From NCBI GenBank assembly GCA_010912705.1, contig POWB01000001.1, positions 409,759 to 473,758 of the forward strand: a stretch of DNA of 64,000 nt. Reading direction: 5' to 3'. The stretch comes from Halochromatium sp. GTDB lineage: Bacteria; Pseudomonadota; Gammaproteobacteria; Chromatiales; Chromatiaceae. A program made the translations under genes and the position numbers. Every line of letters begins with the position of its first letter. Position 1 is the first letter of the stretch. The notes under the pieces are model-generated. The model was given only the letters and a program-made list of their open reading frames with translations, made no database searches and was not told the DNA's origin. Shown here piece after piece: positions 17,817-26,502 of this stretch.

Positions 17817-18183
17817 CGGCACTCCATTCTGGCCACTTGGAAGTTTGATCGTCCCTGAGCCATAACATCCGTGGCCTGTTTTTGTTGCATCAGGACCCGT
17901 CAGGATCGCCCCAGTTTGGCTGCCGTTGGTTCCACAACGACAGGCTGCGATAAGTCTGCCATGCGTATTGTCATGGACAGGAGGCATTGAGACTCAACGC
18001 CCTATCACTCTACCGCCAATCCCAAACAGGAAGCAACTTCTGTTCCGGCACCGACGACTCGGGATCAACCCAGCCCTCGTTGCCTCAGCACAGGGACAAG
18101 ACACCTCAGAACCTAAAAGCGCTGGCGCCAGTTGCGACCTGTGCAGCTCTTGGTGCATCATCTCAACGCTGACCTAGCACCTC
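17817..18183. other. Gene-free stretch upstream of rfaH
   Basis: Several short ORFs on both strands cross this 367-bp interval, but none has a ribosome binding site and a protein-like composition together. It probably carries the rfaH promoter and possibly decayed coding DNA. I see no repeat, tRNA or terminator in it. Confidence 0.4.
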
Positions 18184-18738
18184 ATGACAACTCAAGCTTC
18201 AACAAGCGACGAACAGCAAGCCTCGCAGACGTCAACCTCTGCCCCCGGTAAGCCGCGATGGTATCTGGTGCAAGCGCGCCCGAATCAGGCCGGGCGCGCC
18301 GAGGAGAATCTGATGCGACAGGGCTACACGACCTTTCTGCCGCGGTATTCCACGCATCGTATCCGGTGTGGCCGCCGGGTTAAGGTTGAGGCCGAGCTCT
18401 TTCCCAACTATCTCTTCATTCGCCTCAGCCGTTGGTCGGATAATTGGTATCCGTTGCGCTCAACCCGGGGCGTTTCCCGGCTCGTGACCTTTGGCGCCGA
18501 TCCGCTTCCAGTACCGGATCGCCTTATTGAAGCCATCCAGGCGCGGGTCGCAGAGCAGCCCATAGAACCGGCATTCAAGCCCGGCGAGCGCGTGGAGCTC
18601 GTAGACGGACCCTTTGCCGGGCTAAACGCCATCTTTGCCGCTCAACGCGACGAAGAACGTGTCGTGTTGCTGATCGAACTGCTCCATCGTCAGCATCGTG
18701 TCACCACGCCTGTCGCCAGCATCCGCAAAAGCCTATAA
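18184..18738 (+). CDS. rfaH: Transcription antitermination protein RfaH (NusG paralogue)
   Basis: RfaH binds RNA polymerase paused at ops sites in long surface-polysaccharide or conjugation operons, prevents Rho termination and recruits ribosomes. After a 24-residue polar leader, residues 25-130 form the NGN domain (WYLVQARPNQAGRAEENLMRQGYTTFLP, ELFPNYLFIRL, RGVSRLVTFG) and the C-terminus is a KOW domain (FKPGERVELVDGPFAGLNAIF). The 184-aa length is slightly above E. coli RfaH because of the leader. No polysaccharide operon follows in this window, so targets lie elsewhere. Confidence 0.92.
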   Translation: MTTQASTSDEQQASQTSTSAPGKPRWYLVQARPNQAGRAEENLMRQGYTTFLPRYSTHRIRCGRRVKVEAELFPNYLFIRLSRWSDNWYPLRSTRGVSRLVTFGADPLPVPDRLIEAIQARVAEQPIEPAFKPGERVELVDGPFAGLNAIFAAQRDEERVVLLIELLHRQHRVTTPVASIRKSL

Positions 18739-19165
18739 GGGTGCCGCTGCTCGATTCTCAGCAAGCTTAGATGACAAATGGCGAACCACCCACGGCGCAA
18801 ACTCAACACGGACGTCATCGCCGCATCGGCAGCCGAGTACAGCAGGCGGTTTGACTGGAAGCGCGCCGACCGGAGTGCCTACCTGGCTGCGGCGAAGCGC
18901 GGGCTCATCAGATAACACCTGCGCGCAAAGCCCAGTCTTTCTGACCTCAGTATCTACAGCGATAACGCCCCCGCTCACTTACCGATTTCCGCCGCTTAGC
19001 TGACTCGGAGCAACGCAGTTTTCTGCGTTTATAACCATCCAGCTCGATGGCGTTGTACTCTTGAGACTCGAGTACAAGCCGGCAGCTCACGCACGATAAG
19101 GCTCCCCCCGCCTCTCCTCAATGGCAACCGGATGCATCGCCAAGTTCCCACAGGATGTGCTGATC
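18739..19165. other. Gene-free stretch between rfaH and the DUF262 gene
   Basis: No ORF here reads as a protein. It probably marks the left edge of the defence island that runs to the tRNA at 23405. The only clear structure is the palindrome at 19053-19077. Confidence 0.4.
19053..19077. promoter_or_regulatory. Palindrome upstream of the DUF262 gene, possible operator
   Basis: Perfect 8-bp arms TTGTACTC and GAGTACAA flank a 9-base centre (TTGAGACTC). It lies about 90 bp upstream of the chosen start of the DUF262 nuclease gene and is not followed by a T-run, so a protein-binding site is more likely than a terminator. No regulator gene is adjacent. Confidence 0.4.
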
Positions 19166-21520
19166 ATGAACACCTACACCGCGGACCAACCCAAGTCAAT
19201 CGACGGACGCGCCCGCACCGTTCGCGAACTCCTCGACAAGGCCAAGTATGCGATCGACTTCTACCAGCGTGAGTTCGCCTGGCAGGAACGCCAAGTCCGC
19301 GAACTGATCGACGACCTCACCGGCAAGTTCCTCAATGACTACGACGATGGCCACGCTCGCCATGAGGTCGAACGCTATGGACACTACTTCCTAGGATCGG
19401 TTGTCCTGAGCCACAAGCGCGGTGCGCTCTATGTCGTCGACGGCCAGCAACGCCTCACCACCCTGACCCTGCTGCTGATCTATCTGCACAACCTTCAGCA
19501 AGATCGCGACGAGCGCGTCGATGTCCGCAACCTGATCTACTCCGAGAAGTACGGACGCAAGAGCTTCAATCTCAACGTCCCCGATCGCGAAGAGGTCATG
19601 CAGACCCTCCTCAACGGAAGGAAACCAGAGGTCGATGATGCCAGCGAATCGGTCCGCAACATCGCTGCTCGCTACGCGAATATTGTCGATCACTTCCCCG
19701 AGGAGATTGCCGCCGACTGCCTCCCCTTCTTCATCGACTGGCTGACCGAGAACGTCCACCTGGTCGCCATCGAAGCCTATTCCGATGAAGACGCCTACAC
19801 CATCTTCGAGACGATGAACGACCGCGGGCTCTCGCTCAGCCTGCCGGAGATGCTCAAGGGCTATGTGCTGGCCAACATCAGCCATGAACAGGATCAACGC
19901 ATAGTCAACGCTGCGTGGAAAGCCCAGATGCAGGTGCTGCGTGAGATCGGCGAAGAGGAAGACGTCGACTTCTTCAAAGACTGGTTGCGAGCGCAGCACG
20001 CGCAAACCATCCGCCCTGGCAAGAAGGGCGCAGAGAACAAGGATTTCGAGCGCATCGGCTCGGAGTTTCACCGCTGGGTGCGTGATCAGAAAGACGCCCT
20101 TGGGCTGGTCGATGCCGACAGCTTCAAGCGCTTCGTCAATCGCGACCTCGACTTCTACGCACGGGAATACCTGAAGATCCGCCGTGCATCTGAGACGCTG
20201 GTACCTGGCTGGGCATCGATCCGCTACAACGCCGATCGCGGATTCACGCTGCAGACGCAGGCCATGCTTGCGGCGCTCACCCCCGACGACTCCAGCGACG
20301 ACGTGCGTCGCAAGATCACCCTGGTTGCCGATTTTCTCGATATCTGGCTTGCTCGCCGCGTCTGGTGCTTCCGCACCATCGCCTATTCATCCGTCCGCTA
20401 CACGCTATTCCAGCTCACGAAGGATTTTCGCAACCGAGACCTTGCCTCGCTCGCGAACTACCTGCGCGAGCAGCTCGATGACCAACCAGAGCGCTTTGCC
20501 CGCGAGCCTCGGTTCCGGCTGCACATGCAGAACTACCGGCAGGTGCGCCATATCCTGGCGCGGGTCACGCATTGGCTTGACCAGCAGTGCGGCATCGCCT
20601 CACATTTCGAGGACCTCATTTCCCAAGGACAGGCGCGGCCGTTTGAGATCGAACATATCTGGGCCGACAAGTACGAACGCTTCACCAAGTGGTTTCAGCA
20701 TCCAGCCGACTTCGAGACCGAACGCAATCGGATCGGCGGACTCGTCTTGCTTCAGCGAGGCATCAACCAGAGCCTCGGCGATGCCAGCTATGAGGCCAAG
20801 CGCGACGCCTATGCCGCCCACGGTGCGAACCTCCTCGCCCGCAGCCTCCACCCGCTCGCCTATCAGAATAATCCGGTGTTTGCTGCCCTGATCGAAAGGA
20901 CCGGGCTCGCGTTTGAGCCGTTTGAGACCTTCGGACCCGAAGAACAACTGGCACGACAGGAACTCTACATTCGCCTCGCCGAGTGGGTCTGGAACCCCTC
21001 GCGACTTGATCTGGATGGCGAGAAGCCAGCCGTGCACGAACCGCTCGGGGAACGCCCAGACGGCAGTCATCAATCGGAGCAGGCGCTCAAGCATCGCCAC
21101 GTCATGCGCCTAGCGTTCTGGAAGCGTTTGCTCGAGCAGGCAAATCGGCATTCGGACCTACACGCGCGGATCTCGCCGAGCAAGAACAACTGGATCTGCG
21201 CGAAACGCCACGGGATCTCCTGGTGCTACGCGGTCCAGGAGGACAGTGCCGCTGCCGCACTTTATCTTGAGCACCAAGACGCCGCCGTTAACAAAGCGCT
21301 CTTCGATGCACTTCTCGCCGAGCGGGAAACGATTGAAGCAACCCTCGGCGAACCGCTCAACTGGCATCGACTGAATAACAGGAAGAGCTGTTGGATTGGC
21401 GTCAACTACCCCGGCGGCTGGCGCGACGAGTCGACCTGGCCAGCGGCCATCGACCACAGTGTCGATGCCATGCAGCGGCTCTATCGCGAATTCACACCGC
21501 GCATTCGGGAACTTCTCTAG
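19166..21520 (+). CDS. DUF262-DUF1524-DUF4268 nuclease, probable anti-phage restriction protein
   Basis: The 784-aa product has an N-terminal DUF262 (ParB-like) domain with FYQREFAWQERQVRELIDD and the signature VVDGQQRLTTL, a FETMNDRG motif near 240, a DUF1524 HNH-type domain (IEHIWADKYERF ... ERNRIGGLVLLQRGINQSLGD, about 520-570) and a C-terminal DUF4268-like domain (ISPSKNNWICAKRHGISWCY). DUF262/DUF1524 proteins include GmrSD type IV restriction enzymes and SspE-like effectors, where DUF262 hydrolyses nucleotide and DUF1524 cuts DNA. ATG at 19166 is preferred to 19121, which lacks a ribosome site. It appears intact, unlike the type I genes beside it. Confidence 0.85.
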   Translation: MNTYTADQPKSIDGRARTVRELLDKAKYAIDFYQREFAWQERQVRELIDDLTGKFLNDYDDGHARHEVERYGHYFLGSVVLSHKRGALYVVDGQQRLTTLTLLLIYLHNLQQDRDERVDVRNLIYSEKYGRKSFNLNVPDREEVMQTLLNGRKPEVDDASESVRNIAARYANIVDHFPEEIAADCLPFFIDWLTENVHLVAIEAYSDEDAYTIFETMNDRGLSLSLPEMLKGYVLANISHEQDQRIVNAAWKAQMQVLREIGEEEDVDFFKDWLRAQHAQTIRPGKKGAENKDFERIGSEFHRWVRDQKDALGLVDADSFKRFVNRDLDFYAREYLKIRRASETLVPGWASIRYNADRGFTLQTQAMLAALTPDDSSDDVRRKITLVADFLDIWLARRVWCFRTIAYSSVRYTLFQLTKDFRNRDLASLANYLREQLDDQPERFAREPRFRLHMQNYRQVRHILARVTHWLDQQCGIASHFEDLISQGQARPFEIEHIWADKYERFTKWFQHPADFETERNRIGGLVLLQRGINQSLGDASYEAKRDAYAAHGANLLARSLHPLAYQNNPVFAALIERTGLAFEPFETFGPEEQLARQELYIRLAEWVWNPSRLDLDGEKPAVHEPLGERPDGSHQSEQALKHRHVMRLAFWKRLLEQANRHSDLHARISPSKNNWICAKRHGISWCYAVQEDSAAAALYLEHQDAAVNKALFDALLAERETIEATLGEPLNWHRLNNRKSCWIGVNYPGGWRDESTWPAAIDHSVDAMQRLYREFTPRIRELL

Positions 21521-21615
21521 ACTTTTCCGGTACGACAACGGCAAGATGCACTAGCCTGAATCGTCGCCGACTAGCCTGCTTAGACCAAGACTGATTGATT
21601 GCACAGAGGACGCTG

Positions 21616-22005
21616 ATGATCACAGGAGAACTCAAGTCGAGGATCGACCGCACCAAGACGAACTCGGGCGGCACCGACCAAGTCTGGTTCTACGACATGC
21701 GCGCCGACGGCTTTTCGCTGGATGACAAGCGCACCCCGCAGCCGGATAAGAGCGACTTGCCGGATATTCTTGCCCGCTGGCAAAACCAGGAGGCTGAGAC
21801 CGAGCGCAAACGCACCGAGCAGAGTTTCCTGGTGCCCAAGGCCGAGATCCCCGGCAACGATTATGACCTGTCGATTAACCGCTACAAGGAGGTTGAGTAC
21901 GAGGCGGTTGACTATGATCCGCCGGCGGTCATTCTGGAGAGGTTGGCGAAGTTAGAGGAGGAGATTGTTACCGGGCGGAAGGAGTTGGCGGGGATGCTGG
22001 AGTGA
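21616..22005 (+). pseudogene. hsdM: Type I restriction-modification methylase HsdM with large internal deletion
   Basis: ATG at 21616 (AGAGG seven bases upstream) opens with MITGELKSRIDR, the usual N-terminus of one HsdM group, but jumps directly to TKTNSGGTDQVWFYDMRADG, a segment normally close to the C-terminus, and ends in the typical YDLSINRYKEVEYE...ELAGML tail. Everything between, including the SAM-binding DPACGTGG-like and NPPF/Y catalytic motifs, is missing, leaving 129 of about 500 residues. The frame is kept across the junction. The product cannot methylate DNA. It overlaps hsdS by GTGA. Confidence 0.85.
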
Positions 22006-22600
22006 GTTGGGCAATCGCCAAAATCGGTGATGTGTGTGAGGTCGTTTCGGGAGCAACACCGAAAACGACCAACCCCAGCTACTGGGAGGGTGACGTGCCA
22101 TGGGTCACTCCGAAGGACCTAAGCGAGCTTGCCTCCAAGGTTCTCCTGGATACTCCTCGCAAGATTACGGGGGCTGATTTGAACAGTTGTTCGGCAAGGA
22201 TGTTACCTGCTGATTCGGTACTGTTCAGCTCGCGGGTACCTATCGGTCTCGTTGCTATCAACGCAATCCCTGTTTGCACCAATCAGGGTTTCAAGAGCAT
22301 GGTGCCAAGGGAAGGCCACATATTTTCCGGCTATCTATTCTGGTGGTTAACGATTCATCGAGATCAACTGCAAAACCTTGGGCGTGGTGCAAATTTCAAA
22401 GAAGTTTCCAAGCAGATCGTAGAAGATATACAAATCCCCCTCTCGCCGAACAGAAGCGGATTGCGGCGATTCTGGATGCGGCGGACACCTTGCGAGCCAA
22501 GCGCCGCGAGTCCCTGGCCCAGCTCGACAGGCTCCTGCAATCGACCTTTCTTGAGCTGTTTGGTAATCCTGTTACCAATCCGAAGGGATGGTCCCTACGG
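22002..22600 (+). pseudogene. hsdS: Type I specificity subunit HsdS, frameshifted and truncated
   Basis: GTG at 22002 starts a first target-recognition domain ([49 protein letters not shown]). Near 22440 the frame breaks: the conserved central helix continues in another frame as [20 protein letters not shown] and [16 protein letters not shown]. After [10 protein letters not shown], where the second target-recognition domain should begin, the homology stops and the nucleotidyltransferase gene follows. So this is about half a HsdS with a frameshift, and it cannot direct specificity as it stands. No hsdR is present. Confidence 0.85.
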
Positions 22601-22624
22601 AACGGGGCCGATGTTCATTCACTC

Positions 22625-22915
22625 ATGCGCCCATCTGAAGCCCTGAAGCTACATCGAGACCACATCCGCGAGATCGCCCTCAGCCATCGCGTCACCAACG
22701 TGCGCGTGTTCGGTTCGGTGATCACCCATGAAGATAGCGAGGAAAGCGACCTCGATCTGCTGGTGCAGCCAACGAGCGAGACAACCTACTTCGACCTTGG
22801 CGCGATCCAGTACGAACTGTCGGATCTACTCGACTTAAACGTCGAAGTGCTGACACCCGACTCCCTGCCTGCACGCTTTTGCGAGCAGGTGCTGCACGAG
22901 GCGCAACCACTATGA
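22625..22915 (+). CDS. MNT-family minimal nucleotidyltransferase
   Basis: The 96-aa product from ATG 22625 has the pol-beta nucleotidyltransferase signature: [21 protein letters not shown], with GS and SDxD separated as usual, and the closing DVLTP-like [13 protein letters not shown]. MntA-like proteins act as antitoxins that AMPylate HEPN toxins. The expected HEPN partner is absent; the next gene instead overlaps by ATGA and resembles the antitoxin of a PIN toxin. The 5' side abuts the broken hsdS without an obvious SD. The enzyme itself looks intact. Confidence 0.8.
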   Translation: MRPSEALKLHRDHIREIALSHRVTNVRVFGSVITHEDSEESDLDLLVQPTSETTYFDLGAIQYELSDLLDLNVEVLTPDSLPARFCEQVLHEAQPL

Positions 22916-23154
22916 CCATGCAGACCGTCAGTCGTGAACATTTGAAGGCCGAGATCGATCAGCTCGACAGCGAGTATTTGGGGCTCGCCTATCAGATCAT
23001 TCGTCAGTTTCCCCATCGAATGGATCGGCAACGCCCCGAGAGGTCAACATTCTCAACACGCTGGCGCGGCAGGCTTGGGAGGGCATCCTTCAGTGACCAA
23101 TCGTTGCAGGATGACCCCAAATTGGCCTATCTCGCAAAGCGGTATGGCCTATGA
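22912..23154 (+). pseudogene. Antitoxin-like gene with internal frame disturbance
   Basis: ATG 22912 overlaps the MNT stop. The first 35 residues ([35 protein letters not shown]) are protein-like and resemble small antitoxins that precede PIN toxins. From about 23040 to 23090 the read frame gives an implausible Arg/Ser-rich string, whereas another frame reads EVNILNTLARQAWEGILQ, typical of such antitoxins. The original frame resumes as LQDDPKLAYLAKRYGL. Two compensating indels would explain this. The gene overlaps the PIN gene by ATGA, keeping operon structure. Confidence 0.6.
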
Positions 23155-23402
23155 GGGTCTTCGTGGACTGTGATGTTCTTCTGGACGTCGCGCTGGATCG
23201 AAAACCCTTCGTGGCTGCTTCGGGCAAGCTGCTCGACCACCTGGAAACGGGGCAAGACAGCGCTGCAATGGCGTGGCACTCATCGAGCGCCACCTGGAGC
23301 TGTAAGAACATGACCAACTTCGCGTTTGAGTCACGATCCAGTCACGCTGAAGCGTACCCTCTTCAAGAGGCTGCCCAGCAACTTGGTAACCTATTGATTT
23401 AA
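23151..23402 (+). pseudogene. PIN-domain toxin, N-terminal fragment
   Basis: The start MRVFVDCDVLLDVALDRKPF carries the first PIN acidic residues, and KLLDHLETGQDSAAMAWHS is the usual second helix region. After that the ORF continues with 35 unrelated residues and stops at 23402, so the remaining acidic residues and two thirds of the domain are lost. The final stop is three bases from the encoded CCA end of the tRNA-Leu, so loss of the 3' part may be tied to an event at the tRNA. It should be inactive as an RNase. Confidence 0.75.
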
Positions 23403-23404
23403 AA

Positions 23405-23489
<85 letters not shown>

Positions 23490-23665
23490 ATGAGGCAATG
23501 CCTTGAGCCAATCTGGCATCAGGCAGGGATAGTTTAGCGGCTTTCAGGGTCTCCGGTCACGCGCTGAGATTCCATTCGAGTATGATTTTGATGAGACTCA
23601 GGAATATGAGCAGTTCGATGCCAAGGCACCCAAGGATGTTACGGCAATCGCTTGGGGATCTGCAC

Positions 23666-25336
23666 TCAACCCTGATCAAGTGGCGTAGAGATAACCTCAA
23701 GCGCTGTATCCGCCGGTAGCTCGCGAATCCATAGATCAAGCGCACCTAGCTCCTCAGGTAGGTCTGCACTCGCTTGCTGGGCAGCGGCTCGATCTTGGTA
23801 AAGACTGTGGATCAGCACGAACCAGGGTCGCCCGCGAAAGGTCTCCTCACGGAGATAGACCTGATCAGGCAAGGGGTTTCGAGCAATGAAGTCATCGAGC
23901 AGCTCACGGCTGTAAAAGCCAATCAGCTGCAATGCAAAGGGACGATCGTCGACAAGGACCCGCCCAGAGGTCGAGGCTGGCATCCTCTGCGCAGCTGACG
24001 CAGGATTGCCAGCGCCCTCGCCGACCTGCTGCGCTTCGTTGGCTAGCTCAGTGTTTGGCTCAGCCTCCATTGTCTGACGCGGGCGGAGCGCAGGGGCTGA
24101 AAATTCGCGCGCGAGACGTTGATAGTGGCGATCGATTTCGTCTAGACGGCGATCGTTCAAGCGGCGATCAATGAGCGCATTCACCAATGCCTCGACGGAC
24201 TGGCTATCCTGGGTCTCATCGGCTTGGGGCTCATCAGTTTGGGTCTCATCGGCCAGGGTCGTCTCTAGCTTGTCTGCCGGTACAGGTCCGGCAGTCTTCA
24301 CCAGTGCTGGCTCTGTCGGAGGAGTCGGCGCCTGCGGCGCTTCAGGGGCAGACTCAGGCTCCAGCTCAGGCAGCCCTTCAGCAAGTCCCCCCCTAACACC
24401 TTGATCCTGGGTGCCGGTACCATCTCCCTGCTTAGTCACCGCTGTCACCGAAGCCTCAGACATCGGTACCTCGGACATCTTGGCCGCTGACACATCCGTT
24501 TGCGGCACACTCGGCTCTAGTGCCTCGATCTCAGGGACTGGGTTTGCTGGTGCACTCGAAGCAGGTGCAGCCGGAACTTGATCGACCGTTGCCGAACGCC
24601 CGGCCAGGGCATCTAGTCGCGGAATTACTGGCTCTTTTGATCGCTCAATTGGGACCTCTCCGCTGGTCTGTCCCTTGAGCGGCTGATCCGTTACGACAGT
24701 AGCAGACGCCGCCATCGGTCGCGTCAGGGGTGCGGCAGCGGTCGTGCTGTTCGTCTTCATGGCCGCCACAGCACTGCCCTTCGCCTTGATCTCGTTGACA
24801 TCGACGATCAAGCTTGCGAGATGCTTGCGCAATACAGCAAGTTGTCCCTCCATCGCCTCTTGCTCTAACGCGCTCGGCGGCACCGTTTCAACCCCCTCGA
24901 CGGTGGGAGAAGCAGGCATCGAATCTTGAATCTGAGCGACTCGCTGCTGCAACTGCTCAATCCTAGTATTCAAGTCATGATGCGTATTTCTAAGCTGAAA
25001 CTGCTGAATGCCAACCGAGAGGGTCGTCAGGAGTATCATCAACACCGCCACCAAGGCGATTCCCATGCGATGGCGCTTGACCAAGACGGCGAGCTCACTG
25101 CGCTGGGTCTCGAGCGCCCGATGCAACTGTGTCGCCGAGCGCCGCCGCTCGTCATCAACACCCGCAATGCGCTCAACGAGCGAGCTTTGCAGGGTTTCCA
25201 TGCGTGCATCCGGTCGCTGACGAGCGGTATTCACATCTGGATCAGGCAGCAGAGGATTATCGCCCGAGGCCTCATGGTGAAGAAAGCCAGCAACGTCCGG
25301 CGGACGTTCCGAATTAGGATCAGATGGATGAGCCAT
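23666..25336 (-). CDS. SPOR-domain membrane protein, DamX-like
   Basis: The 556-aa product has a cytoplasmic N-terminus of about 90 residues, one transmembrane helix (MGIALVAVLMILLTTLSVGI), a periplasmic coiled-coil stretch (LNTRIEQLQQRVAQIQDS), a long Pro/Ala/Glu-rich disordered linker, and a C-terminal SPOR-like domain (PFALQLIGFYSRELLDDFIARN ... RPWFVLIHSLYQDRAAAQQ). SPOR domains bind denuded septal peptidoglycan, so a cell-division role is likely. It is monocistronic, and in E. coli the equivalent damX sits with aroKB, which is not the case here. The linker includes ETQTDEPQADETQ-type repeats. Confidence 0.75.
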   Translation of the reverse strand: MAHPSDPNSERPPDVAGFLHHEASGDNPLLPDPDVNTARQRPDARMETLQSSLVERIAGVDDERRRSATQLHRALETQRSELAVLVKRHRMGIALVAVLMILLTTLSVGIQQFQLRNTHHDLNTRIEQLQQRVAQIQDSMPASPTVEGVETVPPSALEQEAMEGQLAVLRKHLASLIVDVNEIKAKGSAVAAMKTNSTTAAAPLTRPMAASATVVTDQPLKGQTSGEVPIERSKEPVIPRLDALAGRSATVDQVPAAPASSAPANPVPEIEALEPSVPQTDVSAAKMSEVPMSEASVTAVTKQGDGTGTQDQGVRGGLAEGLPELEPESAPEAPQAPTPPTEPALVKTAGPVPADKLETTLADETQTDEPQADETQDSQSVEALVNALIDRRLNDRRLDEIDRHYQRLAREFSAPALRPRQTMEAEPNTELANEAQQVGEGAGNPASAAQRMPASTSGRVLVDDRPFALQLIGFYSRELLDDFIARNPLPDQVYLREETFRGRPWFVLIHSLYQDRAAAQQASADLPEELGALDLWIRELPADTALEVISTPLDQG

Positions 25337-25644
25337 CGGCTCAGGCTCCTCATAAAGTCTGCTGTAAGCCCCCCATCATCGGTCAGGATGGCGCCGCTGC
25401 CAAGACCAGCGGAGGCTGTTCAGCTCGGTTAGCGACCCTTGGACCTGACTCAGCTCAAGATTGACCAGGATCAATTCCGGAAAGATACGTCCTGATCAGC
25501 ATCATACAATGATCGGTTTTCATCGCTTCCGACCCAACCAATACCAATTCTGATGCGCAGCAGCATTGACCCAAGCTCGGCGGCAGCGCTTCCAACAGTC
25601 GATCGGGACCTGACACCGATTGATCGACATCACGAGGATCTTCG
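25337..25644. other. Divergent intergenic region
   Basis: These 308 bp separate the SPOR gene and the SDR gene, which are transcribed away from each other, so promoters for both should lie here. I see no ORF, repeat or strong hairpin. GAGG eight bases before 25645 serves the SDR gene. Confidence 0.5.
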
Positions 25645-26502
25645 ATGGATTTAGCAACAAAAACGGCGCTGGTCACCGGCGCTAACTCTGGGCTCGGCAA
25701 GGCGGTCTCGCGGGCGCTGGCCGCTCGCGGCGCACGCGTGCTGATGGTGGCGCGGAATCAGCAGCGAGGCGAGACCGCCCTCGCAGAGCTCAAGGCTGCA
25801 ACCGGTAACGACCGGCTCGAGCTCTTGATCGCGGACCTGAAGTCGCAAGCCCAGGTCCGCCGTCTGGCCAACGAGGTCAGCGAGAAGGCGCCGCTGCTCG
25901 ACTTCTTGGTCAACAATGCCGCAACCGCCTACCCCAAGCGCTGCCTAAGCGAGGATGGCATCGAATGCACGCTAGCGGTCAATCATCTCGCACCCTTCCT
26001 GCTCACCAACCTGCTGCTCGATCCGCTCAAGGCTGCAGCACCATCGCGGGTCATCAACGTAGGAACTCGCATCAACTATGCGATGGAGCTCGGCGATCTG
26101 AACTGGGAAGGTCGCTCGTTCCGAATGATGCGCGCCTATATCGAGTCAAAACTCGGCATGCTGCACTTCACACGTCAGCTCGCAAAGCAGCTCAAGGGCA
26201 CGGGCGTCACCGTCAACTGCGTCTTTCCTGGGGTGTTCAAGTCAAACCTAGGCGGCACCGACGATGCTCAGGGCCTGTTCTGGAAATCCGTTAGCTTTCT
26301 GCTCGGTTGGAGCCTAGCACAGCCTGAGCAAGCCGCAGAGCGCGTCCTCTATCTGCTCGAATCACCCGAGGTTGCCGATGTGAGTGGCGAATACTTCGGT
26401 GATTGCCGCATCATCTCGATGCCGGCTCAAGCGCGCGATCCCGCGGCCAATGCCCGCGTCTGGGAGATCAGCGAGCGCCTTGCCAATCTTGACGAGAGCT
26501 AG
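25645..26502 (+). CDS. Short-chain dehydrogenase/reductase, retinol-dehydrogenase-like
   Basis: A 285-aa Rossmann enzyme with TGANSGLG (13-20) for the cofactor, Arg in VARNQQRG favouring NADPH, VNNAAT, and the active-site AYIESKLG (Tyr-x-x-x-Lys). The catalytic serine normally found in a VNVSS strand is replaced: the strand reads RVINVGTRIN, leaving Gly-Thr. Thr may substitute, but activity could be altered. A 3' extension (SVSFLLGWSLAQPEQAAE...) matches the retinol dehydrogenase 11-14-like group. Substrate unknown. Its stop overlaps the convergent tatD stop by four bases. Confidence 0.85.
   Translation: MDLATKTALVTGANSGLGKAVSRALAARGARVLMVARNQQRGETALAELKAATGNDRLELLIADLKSQAQVRRLANEVSEKAPLLDFLVNNAATAYPKRCLSEDGIECTLAVNHLAPFLLTNLLLDPLKAAAPSRVINVGTRINYAMELGDLNWEGRSFRMMRAYIESKLGMLHFTRQLAKQLKGTGVTVNCVFPGVFKSNLGGTDDAQGLFWKSVSFLLGWSLAQPEQAAERVLYLLESPEVADVSGEYFGDCRIISMPAQARDPAANARVWEISERLANLDES

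Noticed and set aside
17926-18177. Plus-strand ORFs upstream of rfaH
   Set aside because: No ribosome site, low protein-likeness, and no recognisable motif, although one Ser/Thr-rich frame (17987-18172) looked briefly plausible.
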